DNA of 64,000 nucleotides, from assembly GCA_964581505.1 (NCBI GenBank), contig CAZOOR010000002.1, positions 1-64,000 of the forward strand, in the 5' to 3' direction. The first letter of the stretch is position 1. Each line of letters starts with the position of its first letter. Below, one piece after another: positions 35,690 to 45,534 of the stretch. The notes beneath the pieces were generated by a model. It was not told the DNA's origin and searched no databases. It saw only the letters and a list, made by a program, of their open reading frames with translations. A program made the position numbers and the translations under genes. The stretch is from CAZOOR01 sp964581505. GTDB lineage: Bacteria > Bacteroidota > Ignavibacteria > Kapaibacteriales > UBA2268.

Positions 35690-36457
35690 TCACTTATCTT
35701 GCTTAAGAATATGCCATGCTTTTACGTATTTAAGGCGAGTATAGTCATAAGCATATTTTGCTATGATAATCCCTCTAATACCGTCTTTATATCCATCTTT
35801 TGAGAAATACCACTTAATGAAAGCCGCAATCGGATTTATTAATATTTTAACAAAATTAATTTGTTTCTTTTTAATTATTAAATCCTGTGCGGCGATTGTA
35901 GTATAGTCTTCTAATTTTTTGTTCAATTCACCTCTTGTTTCAAAAGTATAATGCTCAATCCTACCATTAATTCTACCTATTGTAGAATATCCCGTTTGCG
36001 TTTCATGAATTAATTGCGAATCCTTAAACGAAGCAACATTTTTATTATAGAGTCGGATTGGATTGTCCGGTGAACTAACCGGATATATGCAATGTACGGT
36101 TTTACCTAACACCTTCCAATTACGAGTAACTCTATAAACATCAAACAATCGAGCACTATTTTTTATATTATGTATTGATTTGATAAAACTACTATCAGGT
36201 ATCTCGTCCGAGTCTAAAAACAAGACCATACTATTTGCACATTCACTTTCGGCAAATATTCTCTGGTCTCTAAAATTCTCGAACTTATGAAAAATGAACC
36301 GTACATTCGGATAGTTCCGAGAGATTTTTTCAGTATTATCTATACTCCCGCTATCAATTACTAAAACTTCATCTGCAACCGATGTAAGTGCATCAAGTAT
36401 TCGTGATAAATACTTTTCACTATTATGTGTTAATATGTACGCTGATATTCTATTCAT
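35690..36457 (-). CDS. Family 2 glycosyltransferase (LPS core KdtX/WaaE-like)
   Basis: This 255-residue GT-A enzyme begins ISAYILTHNSEKYLSRILDAL and contains VLVIDSGSIDNTEKI (nucleotide-sugar site) and MVLFLDSDEIP (DxD-type metal motif near 75-85). This is the layout of LPS-core glucosyltransferases such as WaaE/KdtX. A C-terminal segment (FVKILINPIAAFIKWYFSKDG) may bind the membrane surface. It probably adds a sugar to LPS core or another surface glycan; the donor is unknown. hldD in this window also implies heptose-containing LPS. It stands alone, 148 bp after the peptidase gene (same strand). Confidence 0.88.
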   Translation of the reverse strand: MNRISAYILTHNSEKYLSRILDALTSVADEVLVIDSGSIDNTEKISRNYPNVRFIFHKFENFRDQRIFAESECANSMVLFLDSDEIPDSSFIKSIHNIKNSARLFDVYRVTRNWKVLGKTVHCIYPVSSPDNPIRLYNKNVASFKDSQLIHETQTGYSTIGRINGRIEHYTFETRGELNKKLEDYTTIAAQDLIIKKKQINFVKILINPIAAFIKWYFSKDGYKDGIRGIIIAKYAYDYTRLKYVKAWHILKQDK

Positions 36458-36540
36458 AATTTAATATTTGCTATACACCAAAATAATAAACATTGATTTA
36501 TATATCTATTTGACGATTAATACATTGAATATTATTAAAT

Positions 36541-36574
36541 AAAAAAGAGAGGCTGTCCGTTTGAGACAGCCTCT
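36541..36574 (-). terminator. Terminator of the M2-type peptidase gene
   Basis: AGAGGCTGTC (36548-36557) pairs with GACAGCCTCT (36565-36574). A T-run follows on the minus strand, about 32 nt past the peptidase stop. The stem is identical to the one at 11851-11878. Confidence 0.8.
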
Positions 36575-36605
36575 GAAACATTATCCAAAATGCAGCTAAA
36601 CGGTT

Positions 36606-38330
36606 TTAATTAACAAACTGCTTTGCGTAATACTTTGGTGTAAGTTTTTCACCGGTAGCTTTTTCAATCATATCGTCCCAATAATAGCGGTTAGCCGGAG
36701 CAAAGACCTTTTCAATAAGGAATTTGCCGACTTCGGGATTATTGGTGAAACTTGCGGCATCAGGATTATCCGTTTTAAGAACTTTATCTGTAATCGTATA
36801 ATATAACTGAGAAGCCAGTAGCTCGCCGAGTAAATAGTTGTGATAGTAGCAAGGACTTGTGGCAATATGAATCTTGGTAGCCCAATCCGGCATATTGCGT
36901 TCTTCCGGTTTTTTGAGCATTTGATATTTTTCTACCAAATCCCACCATAGCTTATTCAAATCTTGGTCAGGATTTTCGTACATACCTTTTTCGAAGCGAT
37001 ACATAACCTGCGCCCAACGGCTGAAAACAAGCTGTTGTAAGCGAAGAGTATTGCGGCACGCATTAGTTATTTTTTTCGCTTCTTCCTTATCTAATCCGAT
37101 ATTGTCCATCATCCACTCGGGCTTGGAGCCAAATCGACCGAACATCATAGCAATGGCTTCAGTAGTGAATGTGTGTGCAGGAACTTTCAATTCCCAAGGT
37201 AAATTCTTATCCACATAGAATTGATAGACGGCATGACCAAATTCATGAAGCATAGTTTCCATCCAGCCTTCGGTAGGCTCTATATTGCAAAGTACTCTTA
37301 TGTCATTTTTGTTGCGGTCAATATCAATGCAATATGCGTGCTGGTTTTTATTATCTCTCGGATATAGGTCGCTTTTTGCAACCATTTCATCAATCGGCAT
37401 ATTTAGACTGTTATAATATTTTTTTCCGATTTCTTCAATATTTACTTTTTCATAATAACCGTCCAAATCGACATCATAAACTTTAGGTGCTTCTTGGAAA
37501 TATCTGTTTTGATAGTGCCAAGGCATCATATCATTTACTTTGACACCGTATTGCTTTGCAAGTATTTCATCCATCTTTTCTTTTTCCGCCGCAAAAGCAT
37601 CGCGAGTCAAATCATCAAGTTTATCAAAAAGCTTGCTGATTTCCTCAGGGTCTTGGTCGCTTAATTTTAGGGACATTTCGTGATAGTTGTTATAACCGAG
37701 TTCTTTTGCAACTTCGTTTCTCAATTTAACCAAAGCAATTAAATCATCTGCTACAAGAGGTCCTATTGATTTATGAGCTTCCCAGACAGCTTGCAATTTC
37801 TTGGAATTCTTTTCTGTTTTTAATATTTTCTCAACGTCGTTGTCCGAAAGTTTTTCACCGGCTACTTCTGCACGGAACTTAGAATATTTATTCTCGATTT
37901 TGCTCTGCATTAGTGTTAATTGATTAAGCTTTGCGGTATCAATCTGTTTGCCAAGATATGAAAGATAAAGTACATAAGCGTGTCTTTTATCTACAGGATT
38001 TTGAAGAAGACCGGATTTATATATTTTTTCAATTTTTGCAAAGTCTTCTTTATTAGATAATATTTTGTTCATTATCATTTCTGCCTGTGCAGACTTATTC
38101 CAATTTTCCTCATTGCTATTAAGCGATGCGTCCCAATATGCAATAGCCATATTATGATATGCGGCAGGCATCTTGGCTTCGTAGTTCTTAACGAAGTCTT
38201 TGAATTCCTGTTCCATTTTTTGTATTTCCTCCGTGTTTGGTTCTGTTTTCTCTCCACCACAAGCAGTAATAAATACTATGGCAAGAGCAATAATCAATGT
38301 AATTGACATAATTTTTGTAAAATTTTTCAT
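36606..38330 (-). CDS. M2-family (ACE-like) lipoprotein metallopeptidase
   Basis: This 574-residue zinc peptidase is related to angiotensin-converting-enzyme-type dipeptidyl carboxypeptidases. The N-terminus has a lipoprotein signal (VFITACGGEK, Cys near 24). The zinc site is MLHEFGHAVYQF near 375-386, with the downstream glutamate ligand in TTEAIAMMFGR near 403. It is therefore an exported, lipid-anchored enzyme that trims peptides in the periplasm or at the surface. The body is mostly helical with a long N-terminal charged region. It is monocistronic, with its own terminator. Substrates cannot be told from the sequence. Confidence 0.9.
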   Translation of the reverse strand: MKNFTKIMSITLIIALAIVFITACGGEKTEPNTEEIQKMEQEFKDFVKNYEAKMPAAYHNMAIAYWDASLNSNEENWNKSAQAEMIMNKILSNKEDFAKIEKIYKSGLLQNPVDKRHAYVLYLSYLGKQIDTAKLNQLTLMQSKIENKYSKFRAEVAGEKLSDNDVEKILKTEKNSKKLQAVWEAHKSIGPLVADDLIALVKLRNEVAKELGYNNYHEMSLKLSDQDPEEISKLFDKLDDLTRDAFAAEKEKMDEILAKQYGVKVNDMMPWHYQNRYFQEAPKVYDVDLDGYYEKVNIEEIGKKYYNSLNMPIDEMVAKSDLYPRDNKNQHAYCIDIDRNKNDIRVLCNIEPTEGWMETMLHEFGHAVYQFYVDKNLPWELKVPAHTFTTEAIAMMFGRFGSKPEWMMDNIGLDKEEAKKITNACRNTLRLQQLVFSRWAQVMYRFEKGMYENPDQDLNKLWWDLVEKYQMLKKPEERNMPDWATKIHIATSPCYYHNYLLGELLASQLYYTITDKVLKTDNPDAASFTNNPEVGKFLIEKVFAPANRYYWDDMIEKATGEKLTPKYYAKQFVN

Positions 38331-38412
38331 ATCACTTATTCAAAAATTGTTTAACATAAAATTTAAGTTCAGCAAATTACAAAAGTTTTTTAATTAAATA
38401 TACTTTCCACGA

Positions 38413-38450
38413 ACAAAAAAACACCGAACTAAGAAATTTGTCGGTGTTTA
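38413..38450 (-). terminator. Terminator of porX
   Basis: AAACACCGA (38418-38426) pairs with TCGGTGTTT (38441-38449). Seven T follow on the minus strand. It lies about 34 nt after the porX stop. Confidence 0.75.
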
Positions 38451-38483
38451 AAAAGTGGGAATAATGTATGATAAATTATTAAT

Positions 38484-40055
38484 TTATCTGACTGTCATCT
38501 CAATGACTGGAACTATCATCTCTTCGAGTGATATACCGCCATGCTGAAAAGAATCCTTATATTTTTGTAAATAATGGTGATAGTCAGTGGGATATACAAA
38601 ATAGTAATCCTCTTTGGCAATAATATTATTTATAGTCAGTCCCAATTTCGGAATTCTCAAATCTCCCGGCTCCTTAACTTGCATAGCGTGTTTTGAATCT
38701 GCTTTGACATTCTTACCGAATTTATATCTCAAATTGGTCGATGTATCACGGTCGCCGAGTACTTTTACGCCTCTCATACATCTGATAGAACCATGGTCGG
38801 TTGTTAATATTACTTTTGCATTTTTGTTTGTTGCAATAGTTTTTAATATGCCGAATAGTGCGGAATGCTCGAACCATGTTTTAGTAAGTGAACGATAAGC
38901 CGGTTCATCAGGAGCAATTTCTTTTAAAATTGCAAAATCCGAACGTGAATGCGCAATCATATCAACAGCATTGATTACAATAGCAGTCAGATGATTGTTC
39001 AAATATCTCGGAGCTTCGTTCTCAATCTTTCGCCCGAAATCCGTATCATGAATTTTAATATATTTCAATTCGTTTTTCAGATTAATACGCTTGCGTTTTA
39101 ATTGCTCTTCGAGCAATTCTTTTTCATAAGCATTCAGTTTATATTCTTCTGTATTTAGTTCGTCAACCCAATAGTTAGGATAATACTTCTGAATATCATC
39201 GGGAAAAAGCCCTGCAAATATTGCATTCCTTGCATAAGGTGTAGCTGTCGGCAAAATTGCACTGTAGAAATCTTTCTTAAAAGTAAAATATGACTGCAAT
39301 AATTCCTCGAATACAAGCCATTGGTCATAACGCATACAGTCCACAACAATGAAGAAGACCGGAAAACCGGAATCCAAATGTGGTATTAGATATTTGCCGA
39401 CAACATCGGGAGAAAATAGGGGGGTAAACTCATCTTTCTTTTCGTGTACCCACTCCACGTAATTATCTTCAATAAATCTGCTGAAAACATTATTACTCTC
39501 GTGCCATAAGTCTTGAAGTGTTTGGGCAAGTCCTGAATCAGGATATTTGTCTAATTCAATGGAACCTGTAACTAATTTTTGGTAAATTTCCAGCCAATCC
39601 TCCCAAAGCAGTCCCATATTTAGTCGGCTTTCAATCCAAGTAAAATCTTGCAGAAAACTCTGCATAGCCCTATTTTTTTGCAATTCTTTTGTTTGAAGAA
39701 ATTTTTTGCAGACGAGCAAAATTTGAGCTGGATTGACAGGCTTTGTCAGATAGTCGTCAATCTTTTTACCGATTGCATCTTCCATTACTGTTTCGGCTTC
39801 ATTCTTTGTTACCATTACAACCGGAGTAGCTGGATTGATTTCCTTTAATACCGGCAAAGTATCCAGACCGGAAATTCCGACCATTGATTCGTCAAGAAAA
39901 ACGAGGTCATAGAGATTATCCTTAAATAATTCGATAGCATCTTCACCGTTCGAGGCGGTTGCTACATCATAGTTTCGCTGTTCAAGTAATATTATGTGCG
40001 GACGCAGTAGCTCTATCTCGTCATCTACCCATAGAATTTTAGCTTTTGTATTCAT
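38484..40055 (-). CDS. porX: PorX-type response regulator with PglZ domain
   Basis: PorX controls type IX secretion in Bacteroidota. The 523 residues have a receiver domain (about 1-125: acidic pair D11-D12, phospho-acceptor D55 in VFLDESMVG, Lys in LTKPVNPAQ) followed by an alkaline-phosphatase-superfamily PglZ domain (about 200-523), with FIVVDCMRYDQW near 245 and VILTTDHGSIR near 420 supplying likely metal ligands. GGAG 5 nt before the ATG supports the start. The partner kinase PorY is not in the window. The two T9SS cargo genes at 16.9-23.3 kb fit a T9SS-bearing organism. Confidence 0.93.
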   Translation of the reverse strand: MNTKAKILWVDDEIELLRPHIILLEQRNYDVATASNGEDAIELFKDNLYDLVFLDESMVGISGLDTLPVLKEINPATPVVMVTKNEAETVMEDAIGKKIDDYLTKPVNPAQILLVCKKFLQTKELQKNRAMQSFLQDFTWIESRLNMGLLWEDWLEIYQKLVTGSIELDKYPDSGLAQTLQDLWHESNNVFSRFIEDNYVEWVHEKKDEFTPLFSPDVVGKYLIPHLDSGFPVFFIVVDCMRYDQWLVFEELLQSYFTFKKDFYSAILPTATPYARNAIFAGLFPDDIQKYYPNYWVDELNTEEYKLNAYEKELLEEQLKRKRINLKNELKYIKIHDTDFGRKIENEAPRYLNNHLTAIVINAVDMIAHSRSDFAILKEIAPDEPAYRSLTKTWFEHSALFGILKTIATNKNAKVILTTDHGSIRCMRGVKVLGDRDTSTNLRYKFGKNVKADSKHAMQVKEPGDLRIPKLGLTINNIIAKEDYYFVYPTDYHHYLQKYKDSFQHGGISLEEMIVPVIEMTVR

Positions 40056-40359
40056 TTGTTCTCCATCATATTGTGTTTATTCAATTTTTGACGATTGAAA
40101 ATAAAATTGATTAAAGGGTAAAAGTATGTAATAGAGTTTCTTTTATTAATGTAACATATAGTATATTGATGTTTTATTGCCTTATTTATTGTTCAATCTA
40201 AACATCCCATATAATTTTAAATCTTTCAAATGATGGATTAAAAAATAAATACGGGAAAAAACACACATTTTGATGTTCACACATTATCAAACATTTTATT
40301 ACTCGCGTAATGATATCACTGCTGTCGCAGGAATCTCATTGGTGTATGGAATACAATAA
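40056..40359. other. Intergenic region upstream of porX
   Basis: This is the upstream part of a 357-bp gap between porX and the end of pgk, and it should hold the porX promoter. I found no clear TAnnTTTG element, repeat, RNA gene or riboswitch. The pgk terminator occupies its distal end (40360-40392). Confidence 0.4.
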
Positions 40360-40392
40360 CAAAAAAACGCACCTTAATAGATGCGTTTTTTT
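40360..40392 (-). terminator. Terminator of gap-pgk
   Basis: AACGCACCT (40366-40374), loop TAAT, AGATGCGTT (40379-40387), with A-runs and T-runs outside. It lies about 25 nt after the pgk stop on the minus strand. Confidence 0.75.
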
Positions 40393-40412
40393 ATATATAA
40401 TATATGCTGATA

Positions 40413-41603
40413 TTACAATTTTAATGCTGTAATGGCAGGTAGTTCAATACCCTCCAAATACTCCAATGATGCACCGCCACCTGTAGAAACATGGGTTATT
40501 TTATCATCAAGTCCCATTTGGGTAACAGCGGCAACAGAATCGCCGCCACCGACAACAGTAATAGCCCCATTATTTGTTGCATCAGCCAACGCATTAGCAA
40601 TAGCAAAAGTACCTTTTGCAAAATTCTCCATTTCAAATACACCCATCGGACCATTCCATAGAATTGTCTTTGCTTTTACAATTTCCTTTTTGAATAGTTC
40701 GATAGTTTTTGGTCCAATATCAAGTCCCATCATATCCGAAGGAATTCTATCCACATCAACAACTTTAAAATTTGAATCATTTTTAAATTCATCTGCAACG
40801 AGAGTATCAACAGGCAAAACAATATTAGTAGCATTATTCTTGGCATCAACCATAATTTTTTTTGCAAGTTCTATCTTTGATTCTTCCAAAATAGACTTAC
40901 CTATTTCATATCCGAGAGCCTTTAGAAATGTGAACATCATACCCCCACCAATAAGGATAGTATCACATTTTGGTATGAGGTTATCAATAACGTCAATTTT
41001 ACCTGAAATTTTAGCACCACCCAAAATTGATACAAATGGATTTTTAGGTCTGTGAAGCACAGTATCCAAATATCTAATTTCATTTTCGAGCAATAAACCG
41101 GCAAATTTTCTTTCAAAAAGAGTTGCCACAGCAAAAGTACTGGCATGCGCCCTATGTGCCGTACCGAAAGCATCATTCACATAACAATCCGCAAGTGCGG
41201 CAAGCTGTTTTGCAAACTCAATATCATTCTTTTCTTCTTCCGGATGAAAACGCAAATTTTCAAGAAGGACAATATCACCGGGTTTAGCCGAACTGACGGC
41301 ATTAGATGCCACCGGACCTATACAATCATCTGCAAAAATTACATTATAATTTAGTTTGTTCTGCAAATAATCGGCAATAGGTTTTAAAGAATATTTTTCA
41401 TCTCTTTTCCCATTCGGACGCCCAAGATGTGAAATTAAGACAGGGATACCCCCCCTATCTATTATTGCATTAATTGTTGATAGTGCGGATATAATACGAG
41501 TATCATCAGCAACATTGTTATTTTCATCAAGCGGTACGTTGAAGTCCACACGGACTAAAATATGCTCAGCCGGAAACTTACACTCGTCGAGAAATTTAAA
41601 CAT
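40413..41603 (-). CDS. pgk: Phosphoglycerate kinase
   Basis: This glycolytic enzyme transfers phosphate between 1,3-bisphosphoglycerate and ADP. The 396 residues contain VRVDFNVPLDENN (near 18-30), ISHLGRPNGK (near 58-67), the hinge/nucleotide region ILGGAKISGKID, WNGPMGVFE (near 320) and GGGDSVAA (near 355). Length and order are normal. It follows gap by 15 nt on the minus strand and is closed by a terminator, making a compact gap-pgk operon. Confidence 0.97.
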   Translation of the reverse strand: MFKFLDECKFPAEHILVRVDFNVPLDENNNVADDTRIISALSTINAIIDRGGIPVLISHLGRPNGKRDEKYSLKPIADYLQNKLNYNVIFADDCIGPVASNAVSSAKPGDIVLLENLRFHPEEEKNDIEFAKQLAALADCYVNDAFGTAHRAHASTFAVATLFERKFAGLLLENEIRYLDTVLHRPKNPFVSILGGAKISGKIDVIDNLIPKCDTILIGGGMMFTFLKALGYEIGKSILEESKIELAKKIMVDAKNNATNIVLPVDTLVADEFKNDSNFKVVDVDRIPSDMMGLDIGPKTIELFKKEIVKAKTILWNGPMGVFEMENFAKGTFAIANALADATNNGAITVVGGGDSVAAVTQMGLDDKITHVSTGGGASLEYLEGIELPAITALKL

Positions 41604-41618
41604 ATTCTTTTACTCGTA

Positions 41619-42623
<1,005 letters not shown>

Positions 42624-42696
42624 TTATATTTTTTCTGGAAAATTCATTTCTAAAAATTTCAAAACGATAGTAAATAAAGTTTGTTTTAATTATTAT

Positions 42697-42704
42697 CAAA
42701 TTTA
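42697..42704 (-). promoter_or_regulatory. -7 promoter element of gap-pgk
   Basis: It reads TAAATTTG on the minus strand. The inferred leader is about 80 nt. A TTTG lies 13 nt further upstream, which is shorter than the usual -33 spacing. Confidence 0.3.
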
Positions 42705-42865
42705 ATGTAGAAAATTACAAATATTAAGAATAGTTAATTTTATTGCCGAAAAATAATATTAAACTTTTGTTATCATTATTTTTCATTTTAAATTGCATAT
42801 TCTTATAATTTAATTTTGAAATAATTATTTGCCTTTATGGCAGTGATATATAGAAAGGGTAAAAA

Positions 42866-44203
42866 ATGGCTTTCATTCCTAATACAGAAGCCGAACAGCA
42901 ATTAATGCTGGATAAAATAGGCGTATCTTCAATTGATGATTTGATTGCCGCTATTCCCGAAGAAATAAGACTAAAACAAGCTCTTTATTTACCGGATAGA
43001 CTATCGGAATATGAAGTTACTAAACTTCTGCAAAATTATGCAAATAAAAATGCTACCGTATCAAATCATACGAGCTTTCTTGGTGGCGGTGCTTATGACC
43101 ATTTCATTCCATCAGTTGTAGATATGGTTCTTAGCAGGTCGGAATTTAAAACTGCATATACTCCATATCAAGCGGAAGTCTCGCAGGGAACCCTACAAGC
43201 AATGTATGAATTTCAATCAATGATTTGTGCTATTACCGGAATGGATGTTTCCAATGCTTCCCTGTATGACGGCGGGACATCGCTTGCCGAAGCCTGCCTA
43301 ATGGCACAGGCACAAAACAAGCGAACGGAATTTCTTATTGCCGGTACAATTAATCCATATTATCTAAACGTGATTAAAACTCTTACAGCCGGACGAAATT
43401 TTACTTTTAAGACATTTATCGCAGATGACGGAACTGCGGCTATTGATGATTTACGAAATTCCGTTTCCGAAAAAACTGCGGCTATTATTGTTCAGCATCC
43501 TAATTTCTACGGTACGCTTGAGGAAGTAGAAGAAATTGAGAAAATAATCCATGAAGTCAAAGGCTTATTTATTGTTTCTTCTTGTCCGTTTTCTATGACA
43601 TTATTCAAAACTCCAAAAGAGTATAATGCAGACATAGTTGTTGGCGAAGGACAGCCTTTAGGTATTCCGCTTAGCTACGGGGGACCATACTTAGGGCTTT
43701 TCGCTACTAAGAGTAAATATGTCAGAAAAATGCCCGGACGTCTTTCCGGTGCTACCGAAGATGCCAACGGTCAAAGATGCTATGTGCTTACTTTGCAGAC
43801 ACGCGAACAGCAAATCAAGCGTGAAAAAGCGACATCGAATATATGCACAAATCAAGGTTTGTTTATGCTTGCCGCCACTGTATATATGGAAACAATGGGC
43901 AAAGAAGGAATACGTGAAGTTGCTAAACAATCTTATGATAAAGCCGTTTATCTTGCAAATCAAATTTCGGATATTAATGGATTTTCATTGCTTAACGATA
44001 AACCTTTTTTCAGAGAATTTTTAGTAAATACACCGGTTGAACCGAGTGTAATTATTGAAGAAGGTATGAAAAGAGGTATATTGGCAGGAATTGACACAAC
44101 ACAGTTCGATGGCTATCAAAAAGGTTTGCTAATTGCAGTTACCGAGAAAAGAACAAAAGAAGAACTAGAACAATTAATCGACTTGTTAAAATCATTTGAA
44201 TAA
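42866..44203 (+). CDS. gcvPA: Glycine dehydrogenase (decarboxylating) subunit 1
   Basis: This is the N-terminal half of the split glycine-cleavage P protein, which decarboxylates glycine and loads the H protein. The 445 residues follow family layout: FIPNTEAEQQLMLDKIGV at the start, FLGGGAYDHFIPSVV near 74-88, PYQAEVSQGTLQ near 106-117, and the glycine-rich GEGQPLGIPLSYGGPYLG near 258-275. AGAAAGGG precedes the ATG. The PLP-binding lysine is in subunit 2 (gcvPB), which is not in this window. No glycine riboswitch is visible upstream. Confidence 0.95.
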   Translation: MAFIPNTEAEQQLMLDKIGVSSIDDLIAAIPEEIRLKQALYLPDRLSEYEVTKLLQNYANKNATVSNHTSFLGGGAYDHFIPSVVDMVLSRSEFKTAYTPYQAEVSQGTLQAMYEFQSMICAITGMDVSNASLYDGGTSLAEACLMAQAQNKRTEFLIAGTINPYYLNVIKTLTAGRNFTFKTFIADDGTAAIDDLRNSVSEKTAAIIVQHPNFYGTLEEVEEIEKIIHEVKGLFIVSSCPFSMTLFKTPKEYNADIVVGEGQPLGIPLSYGGPYLGLFATKSKYVRKMPGRLSGATEDANGQRCYVLTLQTREQQIKREKATSNICTNQGLFMLAATVYMETMGKEGIREVAKQSYDKAVYLANQISDINGFSLLNDKPFFREFLVNTPVEPSVIIEEGMKRGILAGIDTTQFDGYQKGLLIAVTEKRTKEELEQLIDLLKSFE

Positions 44204-44206
44204 AAA

Positions 44207-44524
44207 ATGATAAATGCCGGAAAATACATTGATTTTTTTCGGAAAAAGAAAAAAACAATAATCAAAGTTATAGTTATCTCAATAATTTTGTTTTTTATGT
44301 TTTTTTCAGATTACGGGTTTGTTACAACGAGTAGATTGATTTTTAGAATTAGTGAACTTCAAGAGAATATTTCAAAAGAAGAGAAAAATTCCGATTCGTT
44401 ATCCCAAAGACGTAATATATTATTAAATGACAGTAACGAAATCGAACGATTAGCACGTGAACATTTTGGTATGATTAAACCGAAAGAGAATGTGTTTATT
44501 ATAATTAATAATGACAGGAAATAA
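44207..44524 (+). CDS. DivIC/FtsB-like septum formation initiator protein
   Basis: The 105-residue bitopic membrane protein has a basic N-terminus (about 1-22), a transmembrane helix (about 23-42), a periplasmic coiled coil (about 47-80) and the family's ending IERLAREHFGMIKPKENVF. This is the FtsB/DivIC pattern, a small divisome protein that pairs with FtsL. It begins 3 nt after the gcvPA stop, so it may rely on that gene's transcript. Symbol left blank because FtsB and DivIC cannot be told apart by this evidence. Confidence 0.88.
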   Translation: MINAGKYIDFFRKKKKTIIKVIVISIILFFMFFSDYGFVTTSRLIFRISELQENISKEEKNSDSLSQRRNILLNDSNEIERLAREHFGMIKPKENVFIIINNDRK

Positions 44525-44535
44525 TTTTATTACAA

Positions 44536-44543
44536 TAAATTTG
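44536..44543 (+). promoter_or_regulatory. -7 promoter element before the ROK gene
   Basis: TAAATTTG followed by C, 61 nt before the ROK ATG. The -33 element is not clear. Confidence 0.35.
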
Positions 44544-44604
44544 CTATTATTTCCTTACTCTTAATAATTAAATCAATTCAAGGAAGAATACAAGGAAGAA
44601 TACA

Positions 44605-45534
44605 ATGTATATAGGAATAGATTTAGGCGGAACAAATCTCAAAACAGGCGTTTTGAATGAGAAGGGTGAAATTGTATATCAATACACTCAGGCAACTCGT
44701 GCTAACAAAGGTCTTGAATATGTCCTCAATAATTTAAAACGTATGATATATAATCTATTGGATAAGTATAAAGATGTCCAATCGATTGGTGTTGGAATAC
44801 CTGGAATAATTGATGAAGACGGTACTGTTAAGATTTCTCCGAACCTACCGGAGTGGGTAGATATTCCATTGGGAAAATTTTTGAAGAATATTTTTCCGCT
44901 TCCTTCAATTGTTGATAATGATGCAAATGCTGCTGCCATTGCCGAATTGGAATTAGGCGCGGCACAAGATACAAATAACTTTATTTATGTTACTTTGGGT
45001 ACAGGTGCCGGTGGTGCTATCGTTATAAATAAGCAATTATACCGTGGTGAGGGACTTGCCGCAGGCGAGTTCGGACATATTATTATTGATGACGATGCCC
45101 CTATTGATGACGATGCAATTTATCGCACTGGTATTGTTGAAAAATTTGTTGGTAGAAACCATATCACAGACTTTGCTCGTGAATTTTTAAAAGATTATCC
45201 CGATTCACTATTGCATAAATATGCTCGCCCCGACCCATATTTTATTTCCGAAGCATTGAGCAAAGGAGATGAAGCGGCGGAAAAATTATTTACAATTATC
45301 GGAACAAAACTCGGTATCGGTTTGGCTTCCGCTCTTAATCTTCTTGATATTGGCTTGGTCGTTGTCGGTGGTGGTATTTCGCAGGCACACCCTCATCTGC
45401 TCGATACAGCTGAAAAAGTGCTTAAAGAACGTACACTACCCCCAATAGCCGAAAGGGCTCAAATTAGAAAAGCAAAATTCACAAAAGATGCCGGTATTAT
45501 CGGAGCGGCTCTGCTTGGTAAGAAATATCTTTAA
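44605..45534 (+). CDS. ROK-family sugar kinase-like protein lacking the zinc motif
   Basis: The 309-residue protein has ROK features: ATP motif MYIGIDLGGTNLKTGVL, GVGIPGIIDEDGTV near 74, VDNDANAAA with the catalytic Asp near 107, TLGTGAGGAIVI near 133, and GEFGHIIID near 153. Family members usually follow with a CxCGxxGCxE zinc-binding motif. Here that stretch reads DDDAPIDDDAIYRTGIVEKF and has no cysteine. Glucokinase activity is plausible because Asp and ATP motifs remain, but the missing zinc site makes substrate and fold stability uncertain. The 3' end overlaps the convergent heparinase-like gene by 4 nt. Confidence 0.85.
   Translation: MYIGIDLGGTNLKTGVLNEKGEIVYQYTQATRANKGLEYVLNNLKRMIYNLLDKYKDVQSIGVGIPGIIDEDGTVKISPNLPEWVDIPLGKFLKNIFPLPSIVDNDANAAAIAELELGAAQDTNNFIYVTLGTGAGGAIVINKQLYRGEGLAAGEFGHIIIDDDAPIDDDAIYRTGIVEKFVGRNHITDFAREFLKDYPDSLLHKYARPDPYFISEALSKGDEAAEKLFTIIGTKLGIGLASALNLLDIGLVVVGGGISQAHPHLLDTAEKVLKERTLPPIAERAQIRKAKFTKDAGIIGAALLGKKYL

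Noticed and set aside
40432..41055. 207-codon plus-strand frame inside pgk
   Set aside because: It lies antisense to phosphoglycerate kinase, which has all its motifs; the frame has no ribosome-binding site or recognisable domain.
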